A stretch of DNA of 64,000 bases from Arcanobacterium buesumense (GCF_012563545.1 NZ_CP050804.1:434001-498000), one strand, 5' to 3'. Shown: positions 17,361 through 26,938, counted from the first letter of the stretch. Notes: generated from the letters alone by a model not told the origin. Program-made: numbers and translations.

Positions 17361-18307
17361 TCTTCGTAGTCACGGCATCCGCAGTCCGGATGTACCGGCA
17401 TCTCGTAGCAAGCAGGGAGTGCTGGTTGCGGTCCAATCGTCATAATTTTATTCAACAATGTTGGTTCATGTTGATCTATCAAAGCCAAAATTTCTCGTGC
17501 TACATAGGCGCCAGCTAGTTCCATGGAAGAAATATCAGCGAGTATATCGGGGCGGCCAAATGCTTGCATCGCTAGATGTTGCCACATGGGATCGGCCTGT
17601 AAATGGTGTAAATATACGCACGAAGCGCAGGCAGAAATATGCGGTAGTGTTGTTGGGCCAACAATCAGATTAACTTCCTCAGTCCACGTATGAACGATTG
17701 GGACACCGTAGGCAAGCCATTGTGCAGTAGTAGCGGGATTAATAAGATGCGATCCAGATACCGCAACAACTGTTGGACGTGTAGCACGTTGCGGTGCACC
17801 TTGTGGCTGTTGTAAAAGACTTTTCCACGCCAGGCAACGAGGCATCCCACGAGATTGTTTTTGTAATAACGGATGATCGGTGTGTGTGACACTACTATTA
17901 TCTTGGCATTCAATTCTTCCGACGCCAGCATCCGCAAGAATTAAGGCTGCCACACAACTAACGTAATCTCCGCGGGTAAAAAGAACATGGGCATGACGGC
18001 GCTGATGAGGTATCGAACCATGTAGGCGCACTCCTGCCACCGCGTCGGGAAAAGACAAGTCTTCACGAGTTAATACGTGAGCTTTATCGAGCATAGTGAC
18101 AATCTCGTTAACCCTGGCGGCGGGCAAACGTAAACTCCGAATACGTGCCTTGAGCTCCAGTTCAGACTGCGGTGTTGATAACGAATCAACAAAAGCTAAT
18201 TCAGACTTATTTAGTCCCGATAAAATAATGCCAGTGCGCGGATCCAAACCAATTTGAATCTGATCAGTATCGCGCCAAATAACAGGTAAACCGGGAATGA
18301 TACGCAT
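17327..18307 (-). CDS. ThiF/cyclodehydratase-like protein of the UvrD2 neighbourhood
   Basis: This gene encodes 326 residues from ATG 18307, chosen because AGAGGAGG lies 4 bases upstream; an earlier ATG at 18331 would put that site inside the gene. The N-terminal part (about 1-90) resembles the leader-binding winged-helix domain of cyclodehydratase/ThiF proteins. The middle is a Rossmann-like E1 fold. The C-terminal part has the motif ISACASCVYLHHLQADPMW seen in actinobacterial ThiF-like proteins next to uvrD2, and ends in a Cys-containing tail (HPDCGCRDYE). A canonical ATP-binding GxGxxG and catalytic Cys are not evident, so adenylating activity is doubtful. Homologues in this position (Mycobacterium Rv3196 region) have no settled role. 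No peptide precursor was seen nearby. Confidence 0.75.
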   Translation of the reverse strand: MRIIPGLPVIWRDTDQIQIGLDPRTGIILSGLNKSELAFVDSLSTPQSELELKARIRSLRLPAARVNEIVTMLDKAHVLTREDLSFPDAVAGVRLHGSIPHQRRHAHVLFTRGDYVSCVAALILADAGVGRIECQDNSSVTHTDHPLLQKQSRGMPRCLAWKSLLQQPQGAPQRATRPTVVAVSGSHLINPATTAQWLAYGVPIVHTWTEEVNLIVGPTTLPHISACASCVYLHHLQADPMWQHLAMQAFGRPDILADISSMELAGAYVAREILALIDQHEPTLLNKIMTIGPQPALPACYEMPVHPDCGCRDYEDQPRPEPIDVR

Positions 18308-18387
18308 TGTGCCTCCTCTTAACGGTGGCACTAGATTAAGTCACGTTCTAACGATCTCAACGGTGTCAATCCACAGTTGTGGAGAAA

Positions 18388-19746
18388 TTATTTGCTCTGA
18401 TCTTCAGATGGACTATCATCCTCACTGTCAAGTAACTGAGCTAAGAAAGAATCCAGTTCATCTTCAATAGCAGCTGCTTGAGGCGAGAAAAATGAATCAA
18501 GATCGTGCAACTGCTCTGCTGATGGAAGTAAATCAGGGTGGGACCATAACGCATCGCGGCCTTCGTCGCCACGTTCGGTGGTTGCCCGATCCCAGAAAGC
18601 CACAGCCGCCCGAAGATCACGTGGCGCTAATTCAACGCCAAGCTGAGCACCCCAAACAGCTTTAGCTGGATGTGATGTAGCATTTCGGCGCGCAAACATT
18701 TCGCGTAAGGCAGGAGCATGCGGAATATAGGCGAGAACTGCACGAGCCGATACCGCAGAAACCCAGCCATCAATGAGCGACAAAAGATGTTCTAGCCGTG
18801 CGAGTGCATCTTTTTGAGCCGCTGATTGTTCAAGTGAAAAAACTCCACTGAAATCTATATCATTCATCGCTTGCGGATTGCTCAAATCAAGTTCGCGAGC
18901 TTGCTGTTCGATTGATTCCATATCAATCTCAATACCTCGAGCAAACTCAGTAACCGTATCAATAATGCGAGAACGTAACCAAGGAACTGAGGTAAAGAGA
19001 CGAGCCGCGCCAGCTTCGCGAACGGCAATATACATCCGCACGTCATCGAGCGAAATATCAAGATCGGCAGCAAAATCAACAATGTTGGCATTGACTAAGG
19101 CGGCCGAAGAACCTTCCATCAGCGGTAAGCCAATATCTGCTGTTCCAAAAGAAGACACTGCTAGCTGAGCTAGGGCAGTACCATATTGAATACCCAAGAA
19201 CGATGAGACCATATTGGTTAGCAACGTACTTGGATCGCCTATCATTCCAGACATCTTTGGCGGAAGTTGTTCTAGTTGCTGGCGCATCACATCACCAAAT
19301 GCGCGGCTAATATTTGCACCAAGCGGGTCTAGAAGCTTGCGGAAAGTCGGTAATGAATGTGCTACCCAATCTAGGCGCGTCCACGCAAGGTTCGGTCCCG
19401 TCGTCGGATCAATACCCGTGACCGCATCAAGCCACAGCGAGGCAACTGACAAAGCTGAACGAACTTTATCGCCATCAGCGGCAGACAAACTATCCATATG
19501 GGAACGGACAATCGTATCGCGGGCAACTTCTTCAGCAATCTTCCAGTTAACCGGACCTTGGCCATGAGATCCAAGCATAGCTTTCAACTGAGCAGTAACT
19601 GCCTGGAATTGATCGGGGCTCATCGGCACTCCAAGAGCAGATGGATCCATCCCAGAATCTTTCATGGAGCGAATAACCTCATCGGCAGAATCGCCCATAA
19701 TCGCTCGCAGCATTTCTTCCCACTGCTCATCATTATGCTCGGCCAT
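18388..19746 (-). CDS. DUF2342 / zinc-dependent-metalloprotease-like protein
   Basis: This gene encodes 452 residues with AAGGAG in front of ATG 19746. The family (annotated as zinc-dependent metalloprotease or F420-biosynthesis-associated) is recognised from blocks such as NWKIAEEVARD, WLDAVTGIDP, QYGTALAQLAVSSFGTADIGLPL, VRMYIAVREAGAARLFTSVPWLR and a final AVFWDRATTERGDEGRDALWSHPDLLPSA. The position expected for HEXXH-like zinc binding here reads REAGAAR, so metal-dependent proteolysis is not supported by this copy. The last 30 residues are acidic. It sits 80 bases downstream of the start of the ThiF-like gene, on the same strand, and divergent from ylbL. Confidence 0.8.
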   Translation of the reverse strand: MAEHNDEQWEEMLRAIMGDSADEVIRSMKDSGMDPSALGVPMSPDQFQAVTAQLKAMLGSHGQGPVNWKIAEEVARDTIVRSHMDSLSAADGDKVRSALSVASLWLDAVTGIDPTTGPNLAWTRLDWVAHSLPTFRKLLDPLGANISRAFGDVMRQQLEQLPPKMSGMIGDPSTLLTNMVSSFLGIQYGTALAQLAVSSFGTADIGLPLMEGSSAALVNANIVDFAADLDISLDDVRMYIAVREAGAARLFTSVPWLRSRIIDTVTEFARGIEIDMESIEQQARELDLSNPQAMNDIDFSGVFSLEQSAAQKDALARLEHLLSLIDGWVSAVSARAVLAYIPHAPALREMFARRNATSHPAKAVWGAQLGVELAPRDLRAAVAFWDRATTERGDEGRDALWSHPDLLPSAEQLHDLDSFFSPQAAAIEDELDSFLAQLLDSEDDSPSEDQSK

Positions 19747-19806
19747 AAAATCTCCTTATTTGCTGTCTCTTAAGCCTAACTGCCAACCTTACTTCCACAC
19801 AACGTG

Positions 19807-19828
19807 GCTCACCGCCTGCGCGGTGAGC
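19807..19828. promoter_or_regulatory. 9-bp inverted repeat between divergent genes
   Basis: GCTCACCGC and GCGGTGAGC flank a 4-base loop midway between the DUF2342 gene and ylbL. With divergent genes on either side it cannot be an ordinary end-of-gene terminator, so an operator or a leader hairpin is more likely. Confidence 0.35.
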
Positions 19829-19884
19829 GAACGAAAATGATAATCAATTCTGCGTCGTGAGGATTCATCAGGCATGATGGAAGA

Positions 19885-21000
19885 GTGAAAAAAGTGACGT
19901 GGCCGGGAAAATCACCGGCAATTCCCGCAACTATCTTCGGAATGTTCCTCGTAGCCGCACTTGCGATGCCAACAAGTTTTATTGTCATGGCTCCTGGTCC
20001 AGCAGACGAAGTAACTGCTTCTTATGAAGGCCAACGCATCGTCGAAGTAAATGGAGAAGAAACATACCCCTCAGATACTCATCTCTACATGACAACAGTC
20101 TCGGCATATGGGAACGCGGATTCTGGGGCCAGTGGCGGGGTAGTAGTATCGGCACTTTTCGATTCAGCAGCTCGTATTGTTCCAGTTCGCGCATTGTATG
20201 CTCCACAAGAAAATAGTGAAGAAGTGTCATTGCGCGATCAGCAAATGATGGACTCTTCGCAAGATACCGCCGCTGCCGTTGCTATGGAACGCGCTGGGCT
20301 CGATGTGCATATGACTCTTGCTATCGTGGGAAACACGAATAAAGATGTGAAATTCCATGAAGGTGACATCATTACCGCTGTGAAAACTCCAACGATGGAC
20401 GAACCACAGAAAATCGCAACATTTAGCCAACTGTCAACATTATTATCAACCGTCGATCCAGGAACAGATATTACTGTCAGCATTCTGCGAGATGGACAAG
20501 AAATGGAAGAATCTGTGACAACGGTTGCGCGCCAGCCAGAATTTGATGGGACAGTGAAGCCAGGATCGATGATGGGTGTGTTTATTTCCGTCACTGACGT
20601 CAGCTTGCCGGCTCAAGCCTCCTACATCATTGATGGTATTGGTGGGCCGAGTGCTGGAAATATTTTTTCACTAGCAATTTATGATCAGCTCACTCCAGGA
20701 TCTTTAGGTGGTGACCATCGCATCGCTGGAACCGGTGCACTTTCATGGGATGGTACGATTCAGCCTATCGGTGGAATAGCTCAGAAACTAGTGGGTGCTC
20801 GTGGCGCAGGGGCGCAAGATTTTCTGGCACCAGCAGCCAATTGTGTGGAGACCCACGGGAAAGTACCAGAGGGCCTTCATGTGTGGGCAGTGCGCACTAT
20901 TGACGATTCGATTAGCGCAGTTAAAGCGATTGGTGAGGGTAAAACGAGCGAACTGACACCGTGTTCTGCAGTTTCAGCTCCGCGTATCCCAATTCAGTAA
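19885..21000 (+). CDS. ylbL: YlbL/SdrC-type membrane-anchored PDZ-Lon protease
   Basis: This gene encodes 371 residues. An N-terminal transmembrane anchor (about 12-36) precedes an extracytoplasmic region with a PDZ domain (about 150-225, VKFHEGDIITAVKT) and a C-terminal Lon-type S16 domain. The catalytic dyad is Ser in GIGGPSAGN and Lys in GGIAQKLVGA, both present. Its homologue is next to uvrD2/DUF2342 in Mycobacterium (Rv3194c). It likely cleaves proteins outside the membrane. The GTG at 19885 follows GGAAG closely; GTG 19894 is an alternative. The stop lies 4 bases from the convergent PPA1309-family stop. Confidence 0.88.
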   Translation: MKKVTWPGKSPAIPATIFGMFLVAALAMPTSFIVMAPGPADEVTASYEGQRIVEVNGEETYPSDTHLYMTTVSAYGNADSGASGGVVVSALFDSAARIVPVRALYAPQENSEEVSLRDQQMMDSSQDTAAAVAMERAGLDVHMTLAIVGNTNKDVKFHEGDIITAVKTPTMDEPQKIATFSQLSTLLSTVDPGTDITVSILRDGQEMEESVTTVARQPEFDGTVKPGSMMGVFISVTDVSLPAQASYIIDGIGGPSAGNIFSLAIYDQLTPGSLGGDHRIAGTGALSWDGTIQPIGGIAQKLVGARGAGAQDFLAPAANCVETHGKVPEGLHVWAVRTIDDSISAVKAIGEGKTSELTPCSAVSAPRIPIQ

Positions 21001-21004
21001 CGCT

Positions 21005-21574
21005 TTATCTCAGCGTGTCATCGAACGTGGCTTGGAGGGCCGCAGTTAAGCCTTCAACCAGGTTTTCGCCAGATAATACATCGTTGTCTGAATCATGTGA
21101 ACGCATCCGGATAACGCTCCAAGTTATCCCCTCACGCAAGACGGCAACAACCATGCGTACGTCTTCACGTTGTGGATGGTGTTGTAAAAAGGCCATGGCT
21201 TCATCGTCGTCTTCGGGAATATCGGCTTCTGCCGACGGCGGTAAAACGATTCGTTCTGCCGAAATTGCTGCACCATCTACCTCTGGTGGCCAGATAATCT
21301 GGCCAAGGAGTTCTTCGAGGGACGAGGCAGGTGGCAGATCTTCTTGTTCTACGGAAAACAACACAGCTGGATCGGTGATCGATTGGGCGTGCACATCAGC
21401 TGGTAATTCGTTAGCAAGTTCGGGATTTTTTGCGAGTGCGGCTTGAGCTCGGACGAGTGCGAACATGCGGATCGGGCCATTCCAGCCACCAGTAGCAACA
21501 TGGCGTTCAATATCCAATGTGGCATCGCGTAAAGATTTTTGTTGCGTAGAAAGTTCATTAGTCATAGGTAACAT
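21005..21574 (-). CDS. PPA1309-family protein
   Basis: This gene encodes up to 189 residues; ATG 21574 and ATG 21565 (MTNELS) are both possible. The sequence fits the actinobacterial PPA1309 family, found beside ylbL and UPF0182: an alpha-helical N-terminus (DATLDIERHVATGGWNGP, RMFALVRAQAAL), a conserved EDLPPASSLEELLGQIIWP and VRMVVAVLREGITWSVIRMRSHDSDNDVLSG. It is cytoplasmic, with no membrane segments or catalytic motif known to me. Convergent with ylbL. Confidence 0.85.
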   Translation of the reverse strand: MLPMTNELSTQQKSLRDATLDIERHVATGGWNGPIRMFALVRAQAALAKNPELANELPADVHAQSITDPAVLFSVEQEDLPPASSLEELLGQIIWPPEVDGAAISAERIVLPPSAEADIPEDDDEAMAFLQHHPQREDVRMVVAVLREGITWSVIRMRSHDSDNDVLSGENLVEGLTAALQATFDDTLR

Positions 21575-21707
21575 TGTTCCACAGTGTTCTCCGCAGGCAT
21601 ATATATAACGCTCCTATGGCTGTATATCTGTTGGGCAAGTAGGGTACGGTTATAAAAAGAGAATTTGTGTATTTACACAAATACCAAACGATGTGAAGGA
21701 TAATGTT

Positions 21708-24700
21708 GTGACAACATCGACGCCGAATATGTCGCGCCCGGTTCCAAAACCAGGCAAGGTTCCTGGTGGCGCATTTACCCCAACGTTAATCGTGCTTGCT
21801 GTTATTGTGTTTGCCTTAGTTATTTTCGCCGAGTTTTGGACGGAAATGGCATGGTATAAGCAGATCGGTGCAGCGCGAGTATTTTGGACCCAATACGGAG
21901 CTGCAATTGGCTTGGGCGTGATTGGCGCTTTGCTTGCTGCGATTGTGTTTGCTCTTAATTTACGTGTTTCGCTTGGTAAAGCCCGATCTGACGACGGCGT
22001 TGTGGTTCCCACTAACCCGTTAGCAAAGAATATGGAGTGGTTCCGTCAGCACTCTTTGGTCACGTACGTACTTATTCCCTTAGCTATTGGGGCAATGTTT
22101 GGTGCCGGGCTTGCGGGTAGTTGGCGGACGTTCTTGTTGTGGTTTAACGGGACTTCTTTTGGTGTTGCTGATCCAGAGTACGGTTTAGATATTTCGTTCT
22201 TTGTTTTTTCGTTGCCAGCTTTGCAGATTCTGCTTGCTTTCCTTTCAACTTTGCTTGTTTTATCTCTGGCAGCGGCCGTCTGTGGCTATTGGTTTAATGG
22301 GGCATTTACGTTCCGGGGTAATAAGCCGGTCTTGAAGGGGAAAGCTCAGTTACATTTCGGCATTCTATTTGCTATCGGTGCCCTTCTTTTTGCCGGCAAT
22401 TATTGGCTGGATCGTTACAATCTGCTCTTGGGTAATAAGCAACGTTTTTCGGGTGCAACTTATACGGATATTAATGCTTCTCAGCCCGGTTTAACTATTT
22501 TGGCGATTGCTTCTGCCCTCGTTGCGGTGATGTTCTTGTATGCCGGTATTGTGCGTCGCTGGAAGCCAGCAGTTGTTGGCGTGGCTTCAGTGTTCGGGGT
22601 GGCTTTGGTAGTAAATGCCGCCTACCCAGCGTTGCTCCAACGTTTCAAGGTTGATCCTAATGCTGCCGAATTAGAATCTGCTTATATTCAGCGCAATATT
22701 GATGCCACACTAGAGGCTTACGGGATTTCTGGCGTAGAAACTCAACCGTATGAAGCGCGGACAACTGTTGAGCCTGGTCAGTTGCGTCAAGATTCGCAAA
22801 CGACAGCTCAAATTCGATTGCTAGATCCTAATATCGTGGATCCGTCATTTAATCAGTTACAACAAAATCGGCAGTATTATTCGTTCAAGGCGCCACTGAC
22901 TGTAGACCGTTACACGATTGATGGTGAGCTACGCGATACCGTGATTGCGGTTCGAGAGTTAAATCTTGAGGGTCTTGATAATGAGCGCCGATCTTGGGTG
23001 AATGATCATACTGTTTTCACTCATGGTTTCGGAGTGGCTGCTGCATACGGAAACACTGTTACCTCTAAGGGTGACCCGGCATTCTGGGAAGCGGGAATCC
23101 CGTCCACTGGTGAGCTCGGTGATTTCGAACCACGCGTCTATTTCGGCCAGCAATCCCCAGAGTACTCGATCGTGGGTGCGCCGGAATCTTCCGAACCGTG
23201 GGAGCTCGATTATCCAAACGATAATGCTCCCAACGGTCAGGTCAATAACACCTACACCGGTAACGGCGGTCCATCGATTGGCAACATGTGGTCTAAGCTC
23301 ATGTTTGCGATCAAGTACCGTTCTACTGAGTTGTTCTTCTCGGATCGTGTCACGGATCAATCGCAGATTTTGTTTGACCGCGACCCGCATCAGCGCGTTG
23401 CTAAGGTTGCACCATATTTGACGCTTGATTCGAAGGCTGTTCCAGCAGTGGTCGATATGGATTCAAATCCGGATACGCCATCTGAACTCGTATGGATTAT
23501 CGACGGTTATACGACGTCGAACAACTATCCGTACTCGGCTCGCGAGACTCTTGATGAGACTACCCGCGATGCCACCAACCGATCTGGCGCGTTGATTGCC
23601 GGAGGTACGAACGAGATTAACTATATTCGTAACTCGGTGAAGGCTGTTGTCAATGCTTATGATGGCAAGGTGACGCTCTTCCAGTGGGATGAAAAAGATC
23701 CGATCTTGAAGGCATGGCAAGGTATTTTCCCAGGTCAGGTCACTCCGTTGGCCAAGATGCCAGGTGATTTGATTGCTCACGTGCGTTACCCGAAGGATCT
23801 GTTCAATGTGCAGCGTAGCTTGTTGGCCCGCTACCACGTTGATGATGCGTTGTCATTCTACTCCGGTGGTGACTTCTGGCAGATTCCACGCGAACCAACT
23901 GGCCAGTCGGAAAATGATATGAATGCTCCGGCACAGCCACCGTACTATTTGACGTTGCAGATGCCAGGTCAGGAAGAGACGTCGTTTTCACTGTCAACCT
24001 CCTATATCCCTGGTGGAAACACCAAGCGTAACGTGATGACTGGTTTCTTGGCTGCTGATTCTAATGCAGGCAATGAGACTGGCAAGATTGCGCCGGGATA
24101 TGGAAAGCTGCGCCTTCTTGAACTGCCACGTGACTTAACTGTTCCAGGCCCTGGCCAAGCACAGAATACAATGTTTGCTAATCCGAAGGTGTCAACAGAT
24201 TTGAACCTGTTGCGTCAAGGTGGCACCAAGGTGCTTGAAGGTAACTTGTTGTCCTTGCCTGTCGGTGGCGGTCTGCTTTATGTCCAGCCGGTCTATGTTC
24301 AAGCGTCAAAGGGTACCCAGTATCCAACTTTGCAGTATGTGCTGACGCTGTTTGGTGATTCAGTTGGTTTTGCTCCAACCTTGCAAGAATCACTTGATAT
24401 GGTCTTTGCTGGTGACGCCGGTGTGAATGCGGGCGATGCGAACATCGTGGGCGATAAGGCTGCGCCAGTTGATGGTGATAAGGTCAAGGTTCCTGGAACT
24501 GACGGCACTGATTCCGATTCCACGAAGCCCACCGAGCCAGTGAAGCCAGCTCCGGCGTTGCCGAGCGCGCCGGCAGGCACTCCCGCCGCCGATCTGAATA
24601 CGGCGCTCAATGATGCGAAAGCAGCGATTCAATCTGCTGATGCGGCGTTGAAGTCTGGCGATTGGGCAGGTTATGGGGAGGCTCAAAAGAAGCTTAATGA

Positions 24701-24758
24701 AGCTATTACTCGGGCGGCTGAGGCTCAACAAAAGGTTGATGCACAAAATCAACCGTAG
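21708..24758 (+). CDS. UPF0182 family giant membrane protein
   Basis: This gene encodes 1016 residues. GTG 21708 is preferred because AAGGA sits 7 bases upstream; an in-frame GTG at 21693 overlaps that site. The N-terminal third has about seven transmembrane helices (FTPTLIVLAVIVFALVIF, VTYVLIPLAIGAMFGAGLAG and others). The large domain from about 310 to 880 is extracytoplasmic in the family model and ends with conserved NLLSLPVGGGLLYVQPVYVQ. A Pro/Asp/Lys linker (about 920-970) and a C-terminal coiled coil (LNDAKAAIQSADAALKSGDW) follow. The function is unknown across the family (Mycobacterium Rv3193c). Third-codon GC is moderate, like the neighbours. Confidence 0.92.
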   Translation: MTTSTPNMSRPVPKPGKVPGGAFTPTLIVLAVIVFALVIFAEFWTEMAWYKQIGAARVFWTQYGAAIGLGVIGALLAAIVFALNLRVSLGKARSDDGVVVPTNPLAKNMEWFRQHSLVTYVLIPLAIGAMFGAGLAGSWRTFLLWFNGTSFGVADPEYGLDISFFVFSLPALQILLAFLSTLLVLSLAAAVCGYWFNGAFTFRGNKPVLKGKAQLHFGILFAIGALLFAGNYWLDRYNLLLGNKQRFSGATYTDINASQPGLTILAIASALVAVMFLYAGIVRRWKPAVVGVASVFGVALVVNAAYPALLQRFKVDPNAAELESAYIQRNIDATLEAYGISGVETQPYEARTTVEPGQLRQDSQTTAQIRLLDPNIVDPSFNQLQQNRQYYSFKAPLTVDRYTIDGELRDTVIAVRELNLEGLDNERRSWVNDHTVFTHGFGVAAAYGNTVTSKGDPAFWEAGIPSTGELGDFEPRVYFGQQSPEYSIVGAPESSEPWELDYPNDNAPNGQVNNTYTGNGGPSIGNMWSKLMFAIKYRSTELFFSDRVTDQSQILFDRDPHQRVAKVAPYLTLDSKAVPAVVDMDSNPDTPSELVWIIDGYTTSNNYPYSARETLDETTRDATNRSGALIAGGTNEINYIRNSVKAVVNAYDGKVTLFQWDEKDPILKAWQGIFPGQVTPLAKMPGDLIAHVRYPKDLFNVQRSLLARYHVDDALSFYSGGDFWQIPREPTGQSENDMNAPAQPPYYLTLQMPGQEETSFSLSTSYIPGGNTKRNVMTGFLAADSNAGNETGKIAPGYGKLRLLELPRDLTVPGPGQAQNTMFANPKVSTDLNLLRQGGTKVLEGNLLSLPVGGGLLYVQPVYVQASKGTQYPTLQYVLTLFGDSVGFAPTLQESLDMVFAGDAGVNAGDANIVGDKAAPVDGDKVKVPGTDGTDSDSTKPTEPVKPAPALPSAPAGTPAADLNTALNDAKAAIQSADAALKSGDWAGYGEAQKKLNEAITRAAEAQQKVDAQNQP

Positions 24759-24767
24759 GGTGTAGGT

Positions 24768-24806
24768 AATCAAAAATGGCGAGCATACTGCTCGCCATTT
24801 TTGATT
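24768..24806. terminator. bidirectional terminator between UPF0182 gene and ABC operon
   Basis: Perfect 18-bp stem (24768-24785 with 24789-24806) around a 3-base loop TAC. GGCGAGCA forms the GC core and A/T runs flank both sides (CAAAAA and TTTTTG), so it works in both directions between convergent genes. Confidence 0.85.
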
Positions 24807-24867
24807 ACGGTGGTCAACGCATCACTAATCGTGCCAGAAGTGTAAAGTCATTCGCTTCTATCAGGCT

Positions 24868-25611
24868 TTATCCGCGACGCATTGGAAACCGGTAGAGGAG
24901 TAGCCAGCTCAATACGGCCATGAGGAGGCTGAAAGCTATCAGTAGAACGCATAACAGCAGATCGTTGTTAGCCAGGTCAAAGCCAATAATCAGCTGAGGT
25001 ATCCACGTTCCAACGTTTCCTATGAATAATCCCACGGCTAGCGGAATGCCGATGAGTAGGCTCATCCCTATCCACATTGAAAATCGCAGGAAAACGGCGG
25101 TGACTAGAAGTGCTAGTTGCGAGATTACGATACAGATCAAGAGAGTATCGACCACAGTTGTGAGGGAAAACCCTGTGAAAACTGCTGCTCCGGTGAATAT
25201 CGTGCCACCGATGAGTAAGCAGATCAAGGCAGTGATTACGACGGTGGTCAAGGCCGCGAACGCTTGGCAGGTGGCGTAGATCGTGCGACGATTTACCCCG
25301 GCAGCCAACCAGGCTCGGGCGCCTTCTCCGAAAACAGCTATGAACAAACCGGCAGAAACTATCGGCAGAAGACCTGACAGACCCAGCGTTGTTGCGCCAA
25401 CAACCGTTGGCAGTTGACCGAGATCCCCGCTTGGTGGGATCGATTGCAATTCAACGTCGAAGAATTTCGCGCTGAGTTGCAATCCGCCAGAAGCGCCAAA
25501 GAAATATGCAGTGCACACGTTAATCACATAGATACCAGTAATCAATCCTAAGGCCCATATAGCAGTCAGACGCAGTTGATGAGTGAAAATGAGACGAGAG
25601 ATGAGTTTCAT
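24868..25611 (-). CDS. ABC transporter permease of a YtrA-type operon
   Basis: This gene encodes 247 residues with six predicted membrane helices and no other domain. It is the last gene of a three-gene operon (GntR regulator, ATPase, permease) whose members overlap by 4 bases each. The order and sizes match Ytr/Bcr-type systems that respond to cell-wall antibiotics in Gram-positives. The substrate is not shown by sequence. Confidence 0.8.
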   Translation of the reverse strand: MKLISRLIFTHQLRLTAIWALGLITGIYVINVCTAYFFGASGGLQLSAKFFDVELQSIPPSGDLGQLPTVVGATTLGLSGLLPIVSAGLFIAVFGEGARAWLAAGVNRRTIYATCQAFAALTTVVITALICLLIGGTIFTGAAVFTGFSLTTVVDTLLICIVISQLALLVTAVFLRFSMWIGMSLLIGIPLAVGLFIGNVGTWIPQLIIGFDLANNDLLLCVLLIAFSLLMAVLSWLLLYRFPMRRG

Positions 25612-26363
25612 GAGTTCCTCCGAGTTGCTGCGATGAGAACATCGGTGAGTGAAGCGAGGGTGTTTTCATTCGAATACTTTGCGCGTAAGTGATCGGCGTT
25701 GCCGGTTTCTTTCACTGCGCCGCGATCTAAAATAACGACGTTTTCGATCATGTTTTCGATTTCGTTAACCAGGTGTGAAGAAATGATGATCGTTCGTGGA
25801 TGTTTGACATAGTCGGCTAACAAGGCGTCGTAGAATTCTTGGCGCACTACTGCATCCATGCCTATGTGTACTTCATCGAATATTGTTAGTGCGCAACGTG
25901 AAGCAAGACCAAGCGAAGCAAAGAATGCTGATTTTTGTCCGCGAGAGAGTTTTTTGGGTTTACGCTTAAGGTTGATCGACCATTGATCGAGAAGTTCGAG
26001 GCATAGCTCGCGGTCAAAGTTGGGCCGGGTGGCTTGCCACAGCGCGATCGTTTCGTGCATCTTTTGTTCCGTAAAGACCGATGTCTCATCTGAAACTAGG
26101 GCAACATGCTGCATAAGTTCGCGGTTTTCCCAGATAGGTTGCGATGAAGTTTGCCCAGCCCAGTTCATTTGCACATGACCGGAATATTTCAGTTGTCCAG
26201 CCAAAACCATTGATAGTGTAGATTTTCCACATCCGTTACGCCCGAGAAGGCCGGTGATTGTGCCCGCTTCAAAAGTGGCAGACACCGAGTCAAGAGCGCG
26301 GTGGCGGAAGTATGAGTAGCTAGTTTTTTCAGTTATGACGTGCAACGGTGGATTCGGTATCAT
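25608..26363 (-). CDS. ABC transporter ATP-binding protein
   Basis: This gene encodes 251 residues. Walker A GRNGCGKST, signature LSRGQKSAFF, Walker B LTIFDEVHIG and H-loop ISSHL are present, so it should hydrolyse ATP. The signature departs a little from LSGGQ, as in YtrB/CcmA-like ATPases. Its start overlaps the GntR gene end and its stop overlaps the permease start, four bases each. Confidence 0.9.
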   Translation of the reverse strand: MIPNPPLHVITEKTSYSYFRHRALDSVSATFEAGTITGLLGRNGCGKSTLSMVLAGQLKYSGHVQMNWAGQTSSQPIWENRELMQHVALVSDETSVFTEQKMHETIALWQATRPNFDRELCLELLDQWSINLKRKPKKLSRGQKSAFFASLGLASRCALTIFDEVHIGMDAVVRQEFYDALLADYVKHPRTIIISSHLVNEIENMIENVVILDRGAVKETGNADHLRAKYSNENTLASLTDVLIAATRRNS

Positions 26364-26746
26364 TTGTGCTCCTCCAAAATCGAAAGAACTAGGGTTTGGA
26401 TTTTGTGTGCATCAAATCCAAGTGCTAATCCGTGGTTGATAGCTGGTAATAGAACGGAGTCAAGGTATTCTTTTTGTCCTTTAGCGCGTAGGAGAGCTGG
26501 AGCCTCATCGGTGATAAACATTCCGATTCCGCGCTGTTTGTAGACCAAGCCCTCTGCCTGCAAAATGGCAAATGCTTTGTTGGCTGTTGCCGGGTTAATC
26601 CGGTATGTAGTGGCGTATTGTGTGGTTGACATGAGTTGACTTCCTGGTTGCAGATCACCGTCAAGTATTCTGCGGCGAATATCTTCGGCAATCTGTAGGT
26701 ATATTGGCGTGTTTGACTCAAAACGCATCTGTTTTTCATCATTCAC
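26360..26746 (-). CDS. GntR-family (YtrA subfamily) transcriptional regulator
   Basis: A GntR winged helix-turn-helix fills about 10-75 (PIYLQIAEDIRRRILDGDLQPGSQLMSTTQYATTYRINPATANKAF, abbreviated landmark YLQIAEDIRRRIL). It is followed by only a short helical tail, as in the YtrA subgroup. I place the start at GTG 26746, 8 bases after GAGG; starts at 26755 or 26752 are possible but too close to that site. It heads the ABC operon it probably represses; its operator should lie within about 26760-26830. Confidence 0.85.
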   Translation of the reverse strand: MNDEKQMRFESNTPIYLQIAEDIRRRILDGDLQPGSQLMSTTQYATTYRINPATANKAFAILQAEGLVYKQRGIGMFITDEAPALLRAKGQKEYLDSVLLPAINHGLALGFDAHKIQTLVLSILEEHK

Positions 26747-26938
26747 AGACATCACCTCGCTAGCTGGTTAGTTACATAACTAATTAACTACTTAACGTGC
26801 GCGGTGTCAAGCGGTTTAATGTTTTCCAGTTAAATGTGTTGTGGAGCGTAGAGCGTGGGTAAATCGTGTGACGTGAGAAAGGGCACCTGTTTCTATCTTG
26901 AACTTAACGCCTCATCCTCCTAAGCTAGTAAGTACCGA

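Noticed and set aside
17327-18307. Cyclodehydratase of a thiazole/oxazole peptide cluster
   Set aside because: No precursor peptide, dehydrogenase or YcaO protein is nearby; the conserved uvrD2 neighbourhood explains the gene better.
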